Made by a program: the position numbers and the translations under genes. A stretch of DNA of 64,000 nt from Heligmosomoides polygyrus polygyrus (Eukaryota; Nematoda; Chromadorea; Rhabditida; Heligmosomidae), in NCBI GenBank assembly GCA_947396885.1, contig OX377205.1:68358969-68422968 (forward strand), in the 5' to 3' direction. This document shows positions 13,701-25,700 of this stretch, one piece after another. The notes under the pieces were generated by a model. It saw only the letters and a program-made list of their open reading frames with translations, was not told the origin of the DNA and made no database searches. Each line of letters begins with the position of its first letter. Within the stretch, counting starts at the first letter, position 1.

Positions 13701-16700
13701 ATGGCTGGATGGGCAAACTCTACCTTCGAGATTTCCTCGAAGTGGTTTCGTCATCGATTCGGCTGTCTTGTCGCTAAGGAATGCATGGTATAACCTCTTC
13801 TTCTCACGGACTTTATCCTTAACCCGTTAGTCTACAGCCATGACTGCCTGTCGACCTTAAGCCGTCCCGATTTCGTAGTGCCAAGTTTGGAGCGTGCAGC
13901 ATCTAGCATGGCTTCGGTGGCACCCCGCCAAGTTTCTTCGACGGTCGTGACCGTCGGCAGCTGCTTCATTCTCCTTCAATCGCCACCACTTAATTTTTGG
14001 TGGTCCGCAATGCTCGATCTGCCTAGTGCTCAGAGGAGCGATCTTCGTAGTGCAGATCAGCGGTCGACGTTGCGTGGCGACCGTCTCGTACGGCACGATC
14101 TTTGCATCAACGACTAGCCCTTGGTCTCGATTCCTCACAAGGACAAAGTCGATTTGCGCTTTAGTGTTCCCGCAATAAAACGAGATGAAGTGGGTGGCAC
14201 GTTTTCGAAACTTCGTGCTCACGATGGTGAGATCGTGTGACTCCGCATACTCAAGTATGCGCTCACCATCGTCGTTACGTGACCCATATCCAATACCACC
14301 ATGACAGCTGTAACCATCTTTTGTTGTTCCAACGTGACCATTAAGGAGACCTGCAACAATAATTAGGTCCAGTGACGGAACTTCTGCTGTCTTCTCATCA
14401 AGCAGGCTCCAACACTCATCCTTCTCTCTTTCGTAGCAACCAGTCTGCGGCGAATGTATCACCTCTTCTCTGTCATACGCAGAGAAGAGGTGATACATTC
14501 GCCGTTCAGCAGCGACAACGATCTTCATCAAGCGGTCGCTAAAATGCTCCACGCTTGCAATCGCGTCTCGGAAGCCTACGGAGACGATTATACCAACACC
14601 GCTGGTGGTCCTCGGGCTGCCTCACAGAACGGCCTTAAAGCCTCGGCCTATGTCCCTTGACTTGCTGCAGGACCACCTCGTCTCCTGCACCGCACAGAAG
14701 TCAACCTTTCTTCGCTCCAATGCCTCTGCCAACTCAAAGGAGCGGCCCGACATCCGGGATGCTCGGAGACCTCTCACAATCGCCAGGCTTTGCGAGTGCG
14801 CATCGGCTCCCCCGGACGCCGTAGCATTATCTCGCGATAATGAAGCACCACCAACCATGTGATGTGACATGGGATCTCCATAGGCCGGCCTGTCGCCTGC
14901 ATTCGAGTGTCCGTGTTCGGCTCGGCTCGCAAAAGCGGGCAGTTTTCAGTGGCACCACGTGGAGGAACGGACATCGCCACAGTTAACCAAAAAAATCGCA
15001 GTGGCTTAATCATACTGATAATCGCGTTGCACTGACCTCTCTGAAGTGAAAGATGTCTGTCCTGGTAATAGGTCGAACCAAACAGCATCGATTTCTACAT
15101 GCGTGGCTTCATCCTCAAGATCTTGAAATTGTTGCTACCAGTTTCGCATTCAAACGATGCGACAGCTATACCCAAGTAGTACAGCTACGGTAAATATCAG
15201 TGAGGTGATCAGAACAGTTGCGATGAATATCATAACTCCTCCTTCCGCGGAGATGAGGGCCGAGTTCAGAAACAGCAGTACTATTCTCCTTGATAGCATC
15301 GGAACACTTGGAGCAGCCCGTAGTGTTGCAAAATACGTATTATTAAGAAGACTGATGTCGCTTTCAAAACATTTGGAACATAAACAATTCCGCAGGAAGT
15401 GCTCGCCGTAAGCGTCTAAGAATTGTGGTTAAGTCAAACGAGGGTCACTTGAACATTACTACTCCACTGTGTCCCTTAATGTACACATTAGTAGTGTTCA
15501 GGTTGTGTTAGTTACATTATGTTGAAGTTATTTTATCCACACAAACGGTTCTTACATGGTTGAGTTTTGACAAGTGTGTTCGTAGGAAATCGTACGCTGC
15601 ATTTGGTTTTCTTGTCTGAAGTGCCATAGTGACGAAGATTCTGTGTGGTTTAGCTTGAAGCCGATTCTGTCTCGAGCGATATCGGCCTGCCGATGACGTT
15701 TGCTTTTGTGCCTGTCAGTGCGGACAAAAATTTCTTCAAAGTAAGTTTTTCGTGTAATACTTATCCTTTCATGAATTATGTCGGAAATTGTAAATTGAAA
15801 TAGTAATGGCTCTCCTGTATAAGATCACATTAAGCAATTCAACTCTGATTCTCGGTGTCAAATATTCTTCTGTCAGTCGACGTTAGAGGAGCAGACAAGT
15901 CTCGCCATCAATGGCAAGAAAAAGCTATAGTAAAAGAGAAAAATGAAAAAGAATTCCTCACAGTCGTTGCAAGGGTTTATTAGCCGGGACAGGCCTTCGC
16001 TTTATGAGAGCCTAACATTAGGCTTAACTGCGTTTGTGTCTCTAATCCACATCCTTTACAGGGAGACGTCTTTGAGCGGCTGAGCAGTCGCAACTTCAAG
16101 AAGGACGTGAGTGCAATCTTCGGCACGGTGAAGGATGAGGGGACGTACTGGTTGCCGTACTACATGTATCGTTACGGCTTCTGGTTCAACCACACGATCT
16201 CAGCAGAGGATCCGCAGAACAAAGCGCTCATAACGAGGTAGGCCGCTTTTTGGAAGTGGACTGCTGACTCAAACGGGTGTCGATTTAAGGGAGCAGTACC
16301 GGCAGTCCATGCAGGCGTTCATGCCCTACTTTGGAAACTCGCCTCTCGTCGAGCACGCGCTTCTTCATGCGTACCAAGCCGTGTCCAACCGGCCGACAGT
16401 TTCGTGAGTGTTTCTGCATTAGTTTGCTACTACAAACACTCGGTTCCAGGTTCTTGGTTCGGGTTTCCCACAGACGCCAATCAAGCGTTCCATCCCTCGG
16501 GGGTCGGTGAATTTATGCTTGTCCGAGACGGATAAACACTGACTTATCCATCAGACGTTTATCGCAAGTCATTGCACAGGCCCTATTAAAATTTCTTCCA
16601 TGACATCCCGTAGAAGTGGAATGTGTGGCGCATCCTAAAAGGGATTGATTAACCGATTTTTATTCGTTGTCCTTATCTTTTATAAATCAAACTGGTAGGA

Positions 16701-19700
16701 GACCTTTGGGTCAATCGATATCTTACCCTCTTCTTCAGCACTTGTCCTGTTTTGTCCCGGTCCGCTTTCTTGCTTCATGTCGCCACCGTTCCCGCTCAGT
16801 GCTTGATCAAGGTGATCAGGCTGTCCTCCATGCGTTATCTAGCAGACTAGGGCGACCTCGGGCTTTCTCTAGGCTTCTTTCCAGTTGCCTCGAAGCTAAG
16901 ACGAACGTCGCGAAAATTGAGCTTCGAGATCAATCTAATGGTAAGTATTGAGTGCTCACGTTATGTCCCGCTAGCGAAAAACATCCTGAAATGATAGATG
17001 TTGTCTTGGTGAGCTGGTGATTGTTACCAGCTTTAATTAATTCTGCTCACGTTTCGGCGACTTCGCCTTTGTCACAGTTTGAAAAAAACATCGATCTGGA
17101 GCAAACACACGACGGTTCATTGAAAGTCGAACATTGACACTTCTGAAATGAAGCAGCCTCCAAACAGCTGTAACGTTGCGAGGGCAGGCAGATGTGGATT
17201 ATATCACGACTGGTCATAAGTTCTAAATATAGTGGATATGATCGGCCGGTTGTGGCGTAATCAGCGGCTTCCTCTTTCCATAAAGTTAAGCTTCTTCCAA
17301 GAGACGACATTCTTGGATGAGGAGTAACGTTAACGGTAACAATTTAAATTCATCTAGATTCACTACTTACGCTAGAAGTTCTAGAGGTAATCTTGGAATG
17401 AATAAGGTTGAAAACAAAAGTCGTCAGAACCTAACACAAAATAACTCGAAAAAACTTTCTATAAAGCGATGCCTTTTGCAAAAATAATGTAATGTCGAGA
17501 AGATGTAATGATAATTTATGCTCATAAAAACGACGCTAACCGTTTTTTGGTTTTTTGTGCCTGGAGTATTGCTGGATCTTTAGTGAGCAGCTGCGCGACG
17601 GTGTTGGACGGTTTCTCGGCGACTACTTCTTCACCTGCAGTCTCATCGAGTTCGCCGACATCATCGCCGACAACGTCAACGGGCCCGTCTATATGTACTA
17701 CTTTACAATGAGGTCAGAAACTCGTTTTAGGCGCATATATAGCGGTAGGCTCTTCACTATCAGCTACTCCACAGGTCTTCTGCTAATCCTTGGCCGAAGT
17801 GGATGGGCGTCATGCATGGCTATGAGATCGAGTACGCCTTCGGACAACCGCTGACTAGACCTTCGCTCTACGATAAGGTAAATTCCAGTAAGGGCAGTGC
17901 TACGCTCCGAAGGCCTTTTGCCCGCAGTGTGATGCAGTAGATTTAAGAACTACACACGTCGACTACCCTCGGACACCACCTGACACCATCCGACACTACC
18001 GGCCATTTAAAGACGTTTTTGAGGAAGTTGAGAAGGCGGTGTGGCTTTTAGGCTTTCGCGACGCTCTCGCAGTTATTCTCAACAATGTACTTGTTGTTTT
18101 GTGGTGTCCTTACTTTGAATGGAATTTCCCTTTCTATATTCTTAGTGAGCATGAAAATTTGTAGTGACCGCTGCATCAGCTCTGATGCGGCCACACCTCA
18201 GCTGAAGGGTTATTCTGGACATGCATTGTGAGCATATTGCACATTGGATCGGATGCCGTTCTGATAATTCGAATTCGTCATTTTTTCAAACCCCTGAAAT
18301 GAAGGATCAAAAAATGACAATTAGATGGTTTATAAGGATAATGATATTTTTGGAAAACCCGGACCTTAAGATGATTCAGATATGATTAATTATTACCAGG
18401 CCGGATTTTTGGACGACTCAGATAGCTGATTTTGACCAGTAATCCGATATCCGATCCAAGGAGAAACCAATTATATGAATCATCCTAAAATCGGTCCAAG
18501 GGAAAATCAATCATAAATCATCCCAAGTTTCGAAATTTCCACAAACATCGTTACCCGCATGATCCATTTAGAAATGACGGAACTGAAGTCATTCGAGTTA
18601 TCCGAGTCGTCGTCGGATCCATCGTATATGTACTGCCCGTCCGAATTCCTTATTCTCACCTCATACTTTGGTAATTAAACCACCTATAACTCTACTGGAC
18701 GATTACCCCGATGAGATAAGGTGCCCAAAAAGGCACTGCATTAGAAGGTCCAGGAAAAATAAAAGTATAAAGTACGGCGTTACTTAATCCCTTTCGAGAA
18801 GGGCCACTCATTCTACTTTTACGGGATGTCGTGACGGCGACACGATGTGCATTTGGCCATACAATGACTTGCGGTGGCCAGCCGATGACCAAGTCAGCGC
18901 TTTATCCTTCCCAGACAAGTCTGGTACCAATTCACCGACCCCGGATGGATGAAAGGCTTGGTTGGCCTGGGCGGGAAATCCGAACCAGGAACCTGGGAAC
19001 GGGCGCAGGCGACAGTCGGCGCTTCCTCCGACTCCGCTACACGCGTTCTAGGAATAAAATAAGAGCAGAGAAATTAAGGTCTCAGCGGCCTGAAGTGATG
19101 AGTCCGAATGCGTCTGGCCGCAGCCTGACATTTTCTTTTACACCAAGATCTTCTATCTGATAAGCATGAGAAGCGTGCAGAATGTCTGCCATCGCCATCT
19201 ACCGCTACCGTGAGAATCTGCTACATGAACATTCTCAATAAAGTAAGCACAGTTACAATAACAAACAATCCTAATGCATCTAAGTCGTCTTGTCAGACAC
19301 TACCCTCGTGGGAACGATTTTTTTGTTTCTTGAGCTCTCGAAGACGTTCTTTCAATCGCTGGATCCTTTGTTTCAACAGTCTTTTGTTTTCGGGCACAGG
19401 GCCAATAAGGTGTTAGCCTTCTTATCCAAGCAGAGCTAAACAGACGCTGCTAGGACTCTGCACTCGCATCTGAGAATCCTACTAGAACCTGGTCTGCTGA
19501 TTTCATGGAGATAAATCGTGGTAATGTTTCTAAAATCCCCTTATCTCTGAAATGATTCCAGCCCATTCTTATACTTCAGGCACCTTTTGATCCCTTTTTT
19601 CCATAGGTGTCCTGGTCACTTCGGTCTATGGTTTAATGGGCACATCCAACCCAGTGGGTCGTAAATTCCTGCCATTGAACTTGCGACACTCCGTTTTATA

Positions 19701-22700
19701 ATCTCGGACTTTGGTTACTGTAAGCATTCAGTTAAAAACTCGTCTGGATTTGAATTCCACCTGATTCCTAGGACGTTTGGCTGTTTATCACACGTCTTGT
19801 CCTAGTCACTGATAAAACGCATTAATGAAGCACTGTTGGAGATGAACTCGCGGAAATTCATAGAATTATCTCTGAACATTTGCTTGCTTTTCGAATACCT
19901 CTGCTTTGCTTCCTCTACTGTATCAGCAGTAAGAAGGACATTGTCTACATAAAAGTTGTCTTTTATTTCTATGACGTCCTCAGAGTTCTCATCGTAGGGG
20001 TCTAGGTGGTAATATGTCGCTGTCGCTAACAGAAAAGTGAGGAAATTAGACCAAAGTTTCCCTGCGTGAAGCGAAAAGTGCCTATATTGTCAGACGTAGG
20101 TGGAAAATGGTGATCATGCGACCATAAACACCTTGTCGCGTCTCTTTCTTATGCCCTCAATCTAATTTGCAAGAAAGCTTTTCTACATAGCTTCGATTTT
20201 TTTCTTCGATTTTGCCTATGACGAATGACTGGACCACGATGGAGTACATCGTCAAGTGAAGGGCACCCATTGTAGTGAGTAGATGCATCGAAAACGATGC
20301 GTACTTTGGTGGTCGACTTTGAGCGGTGTCACTAAGGCCTGTTGTGGTAGATAACGGATCAATGAATCTTTGCTCGGCTGTGTCTCTTCTGCATCCTCAA
20401 CAATGTTCAGACGTAACTGCTCCATGAAGGCGCTGTTGTACGCCTCCAAAAGCTCAGGCGTTTGTTGCAACGATTTCCACCCACTAATTAAACGACGGTC
20501 TCCTATGGCCCTATTATCGGGTAGCGGATGGTTTTCCTTCCATTGTAGGCTAACACAGTATCCGTCTTCTCTGTGTTCTATGGTCTCACTAAACGCATCC
20601 CATACTTGTTTGTCAACGAGAGCCTTCTCTTCTCTCTCTCTGATCCACTAAATTCTTGGGTTCCTACATTGCCATAGTCCAATATTTTTCCCACATTTTA
20701 CCTCTTGTAGATCGCTGCTGTTTGATTGGTTTACCTAAATTTCTAGGGACCAATATTCGTCCCACTTTTCAAGTTAACCCTCGCTGCATTAGGACACTCG
20801 ATTCGGATGTGATATCTGCCTCTTGAATATATTCCCTAATCGAGTAGATACCATATGAAGCCCTGATGACAACGGAATGGGACAAGAGTCGGCATTCCAA
20901 AAGCGCCAGAAGCAATCGCATCTTGGCAGGGTAATTTTTGCTTGACCTGCGCATCCGTGCCATTAAGTGGTGGAGATGTGATATCCGATTTAGCGACCTT
21001 CGCGAAGTTGGCCTTCTGAAAACCGTGGAGTCGTAAGAGACTTAGTAAGAACTTCATGGGTGGCTAGCTCCAGCAAGCGGGTATGTCCCTCACAGTCCCA
21101 AACAGATAAGCGAACAACACCGCAATTTATCTCGAGATTCTTCTCGGAGCCAAAAGTGTGAAGTCGGAGTACTCTTTCGCTTATACAAGGCAGCTGCTAT
21201 TCGTTCGCTAGATTTTATGTTGATAAAGGAAATCTCAGCCCCGTGTCTAGGAGGACCGACACATCTCTTAGTGAGCCTTTTCTAGGATCTAAAACGTGAC
21301 CTACAGGAAGGAGTGTGGTAGATTTCGAGTGGACTCGCTGTGAGGAATGAACCTCCAGAATGGGTAATTCGGACCAACGAATGTGATCCTCTTTCTGTTC
21401 TGCCACGACGTTAATCCTCCTTATAAGTTAGACCTGCTTCTTTCCTCTAGTATCTTTGACCTCTGATTTCTTCTGTCCCTCTGTTGGCTTGTTGCTCAGA
21501 GACCCCTCTGGTGCCGACGAACTGATTTGAAGCAACGAGATGAATGATGTGGCTCCTGGCAATGGAAGCAGGGTCGACGCTTGCAATCTGTGGTCCTTGT
21601 TGTTGACAGGCACAAAGCTGGCAGAGACCCTGCCTTGCTCGCTCCCGATTGGCTGTACACTTGCACTCTTGTAGTTTATGATCCCATTGCAAAACGTGCA
21701 GCGGTTATTGAAAGCGTTTCTTGACGTGATTTGATTGGGTTGGCCTGGTCCTTTTCGAGGTATACATTCAATAATTCCTCACTGGATAGTACCTCTTCGA
21801 TTAAATCCAGGAGAACCTGCATGGTGAAATGGAAGTCCGTAGGAAGGTTTTGTCTCTTGGAAAGAACTTTTCTCTGAATATTCCCCTATGGGACACCGAT
21901 AAGGTTCAAAAGATGACGCACAAAACAGGTGCCTTTGTAATCCTCAAGCAGTAGTAACTGCAGGGAAAGCAAAATTAGCCCTCTCTGGACCTTTCCAAAA
22001 AAAAAACTTCTAGCGCTGGACTAATCCTCACTGGAACCCAAATCCCGAAAGACCAACGGAAGCACGAAGTGAAAAATCCGAAATAAATTTGGTATTAAGT
22101 CGTGTCCCATCTCGTGTCTTTCTATAGCGGGAATACCAAGACACAGATTGACTTTATCCTTATCAAGCATCGCGATCGAAGGCTGGTCACAGATGCGAAG
22201 GTTGTGCCATACGAGACTGTCGCCACGCAGCACCGTCCGCTGATCTGCACACTTAAGATCGCCCCTCCGAGGCTGAGGCAGGTCGAGCGATGCGGACCAT
22301 CAAGGATCAAGTGGTGGCGGATGAAAGAGAAGGACGCAGCTGTTGTTGCTCGTATTCGGTTGCCGACGGTTACCAATGTTGAGGAGACATGGAAACGTGC
22401 AACCGATTCGATACTACAAGCTGCACGTTCCGAACTGGGCATGACGAAGCCTGGACGGCGTAAGATTGAGAAGCAGACTTGGCTGTGGACTGACGACGTC
22501 AAGGAAAAAGTCAAAGAGAAGAAGAGACTATATCACGCTTTTCTCAGCGACAAGACAACCGACAATTGGCGTATGTACCAAGAAGCGAAGAGGGCGGCTA
22601 AGAAGGCTGTTGCCGTTGCAAAAGCTTCTCATTATGAGTATGTCAACGAGAAACTCGAGACGCGCGATGGTGAACGACAACTTTATCGGCTTGCCAAAGC

Positions 22701-25700
22701 ACGCCATCGCCAGAGCGAGGACATCGAAAAGTTCTTTGGCATCAACGATGAGAATGGCCATCTGCTGATGAACCGCAAAAGGGCTATGGAACGATGGCAT
22801 GACTACTTCGAGAGAATTTCAACAGTAGAGTTTGCCCATCCGCCTATCCCTTGCGTCCCTCCTACGCACGGTCCTGTGCAGAAAATCACTGTGGAGGAGA
22901 CGGAAGCGGCTTTGAAGAAGATGAAGCCAGGCAAAGCAACGGGCCCTGACGACATAGCGGCCGAACTATGGAACTCGAGGTGCTGGAATCCTGCTGAATG
23001 GCTAACGAAGTTTTTCAACCAGGTTGTTGCGGAGAAGAAGGTTCCTGGTAGTTGGCAGCAAAGCACGACGATCCCGATCTGGAAGAAGAAGGGCAGTCCC
23101 GCGGACTGCACAAGTTACCGTCCAATCCGATTGCTCTCGCACAGTATGAAAATATTTGAGCGAATTGTGGATGGACGTATTCGCGAGATCGTCCGACTTT
23201 CCACCAACCAGTATGGCTTCGTAGCCGGCTGTGGCACCATCGACGCCATTCATGCTGTTCATCTTCTTGTGGAAAGACATCGCGAGAAACAAAAACCGCT
23301 GCATCTTGCTTTCCTCGACCTGGAGAAAGCATTTGATCGTGTACCGCGTGAGGTCATATGGTATGCCTTACGACAGCACGGTGTCCCTGAAGAACTGATC
23401 GAGTGGGTGCGCATTCTTTACTCTTGTCCTAAGAGTCAAGTGCGAGCCCCGGGCGGCACATCCACGGAGTTTCCAATCTCCGTCGGTGTTCACCAAGGTT
23501 CCGCGCTTTCCCCACTTCTTTTCATTGTCGTAATGGATGCCATTTCGCGAGACCTTCAGAAGCCTGCTCCTTGGACGCTGCTCTATGCAGATGACGTAAT
23601 GCTTGCGAGTGAAGACAAGGCCGAACTTGAGCGACAAGTGCAAGCTTGGTGTGACCGCTTGGCGGCGTTCGGGCTCAAGCTAAACGTCCAAAAATCTGAG
23701 TACTTGACGACAGACGTAAACGAGACTGGGTCCATTGAGATCAATGGCACTGCGCTCGTACGAGCGACACATTTCAAGTACCTTGGATCTGCAATTGCGT
23801 CTGATGGTAGTCTGACGTGCGAGGTGAACTCACGCGTGAGCGCAGCGTGGTCCAAATGGCGCTCAATGACAGGCGTTCTGTGCGACAGAAAGATACCGGA
23901 GCGCTTAAAATCAAAGATCTACAGAACCGTCGTCCGACCAGTAGCGATGTACGGTGCTGAGTGCTGGCCTGCAACGAAGGAAGTTGAGAGCCGCCTCAGC
24001 GTGATGGAGACGAAAATGCTGCGCTGGACGGCTGGTGTCACGCGTTTGGATCATGTTCGCAATGTCTCCGTACGTCAAAGGTTTGGCGTCGCTCCAATTG
24101 CTGACAAGCTACGTGAAGCTCGCCTACGGTGGTATGGCCATGTTCTTCGTGCGGACGGCGACACCGTTCGGAAGATTGGCCTCAACATAGATGTGCCCGG
24201 AAAACGGCCTAAAGGACGACCTAGGCAACGCTGGCTTGATACGTTGCACGTGGACTTAAAGGAAGCTGGTATCCACCCCGATCAAGCGTTTGATCGTGCG
24301 AAGTGGCGTCATCATACCAGAAGAGCGGACCCCGCTGCTAAGCGGGACAAACGCTGAAGAATAAGAAGAAGAAATTTGGTATTAAGTCGGACCTTCTTCC
24401 TCTGATCCTCTGTAGATTTCCTGGGGCCTCATTGCAGTCGATGCACCATGAATTCGTTCTCTGTCGTTCCTCCGAATACTAGCTCGCCAATTCCCACGCG
24501 GGAATTCGCATCTGACAGGCCGAATGGTTTGTTCTCGACCTCAAACTTGGGTAATTAATCCACCTATAACTCTACTGCACGATATTACCACGACGAAATC
24601 AGGCATTTAAAAAAGGCACTTCACTAAAAAGTCCCTAAAATCTTGGAAAAAGTATGAGCAGAAAAATGAAGGCCTCAGCGGCCTGAAGCGATGAGTCCGA
24701 CTGCGTCTGGCCGCAGAATGACATCTTCCATCTGATAAGTATTCGGGCAGGGTTGACTGAAAGAGGAGAGGGCTCCGACGGTAAGACAAAAATACAGTCA
24801 ATACCGTCGCAGGCAGAACTGCGGTCAAGGAAGCCCCATGGACGCCGGGACCTGGACTTGGTACACGTGACGAATGTCAGCATCCAGAGGGGTATTCCGA
24901 AAGTCATGAAGGGTCAGAAGTTAGGCGCTCTGTTCCACATGTCAGGCTTTGGTGTCAGACGCTGCTGTACTAGAAGTCATCGAACACTGCATGCATGACT
25001 CCTGTGGCATGTCTTCTGAATTTTGACATTTAGTGCACAGCTTTCGCGGCACCTCTTCTGAATAGTTATCTCATTGCATGTCTTCCGGGAGACGTCTAAT
25101 TTTGGGAACTCAGAGCTTAACATCAGGAAGAGAAACAAGTTGTTATGACTAGCGGACTCACTTTCATAAGTCTGGTCCAGAAAAGGCGTGCATATGGGAC
25201 CGCACCGCATGAAACAGATGTGGCCGTGAGCGTGTCATACTTGTTCGTTTCAGAGCTCCCTTGGTATCGAGAGGCGCTTCTCCGAGTACATTATGCAGCT
25301 ATGGACTGATTTTGCCAATACTGGGTGAGTTGCTGGTGCTCACGGAGCAGATGACGACAGGCCTAATCCTGATCATTGCAGCACTCCGGCGTCGTACTGG
25401 CCGAAGTACAATAGGATAGAACGAAAAGCACTGGTGCTCGGCGAGGAGTCGATGAGGGGCGAGCCTAGGATCATCACGGACGTTCACGGTGCGTACTGCC
25501 GGCTGATCGACGAGGCGGAAACCGCGTCCGGCCAAGGTAAGCACTGTGTAACGTTAAGTTAGCAACAGGCGGTCAGACATGGAGAGCGACAATCCAGTTT
25601 TTGCGCTACCTCTCTTAAAGGTTTGCAAAAGAGCCCGTTGAAGGAGCGGTCAGTGCGTTGCTCCATACGAAATAGCCGACCATTTCAGAACAAACATTCG

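Larger units (their letters stand above)
12553..14980 (-). mobile_element. RTE non-LTR retrotransposon (family A), 5' end present, 3' end lost
   Basis: Read on the minus strand, the element begins at about 14980 with the family A leader and runs through an AP-type endonuclease (VQETRW near 14660; [20 protein letters not shown] near 14000-14200) and a reverse transcriptase (13684-12656, with YADD near 13005). Several frameshifts break the frame. Homology stops at RLDRV near 12553, so the 3' end is missing, the opposite of the usual 5' truncation. This implies a later deletion or replacement of the 3' end. Confidence 0.88.
18655..24750 (-). mobile_element. BEL/Pao LTR retrotransposon remnant with nested insertions
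   Basis: Two directly repeated segments, about 18655-18760 plus 19050-19170 and about 24535-24745, share cacctataactctact and ggcctgaag(c/t)gatgagtccg and are the likely LTRs. Between them, on the minus strand, lie gag, protease and RT of BEL/Pao type. The left LTR is split by a SINE, and the gag end is split by an RTE. Most of RNase H and all of integrase are missing. Exact LTR ends are not resolved. Confidence 0.7.

Noticed and set aside
24685..24720. Hammerhead core gatgagtccg in the BEL/Pao LTR-like repeats
   Set aside because: The required GAAA strand and flanking stems are missing.
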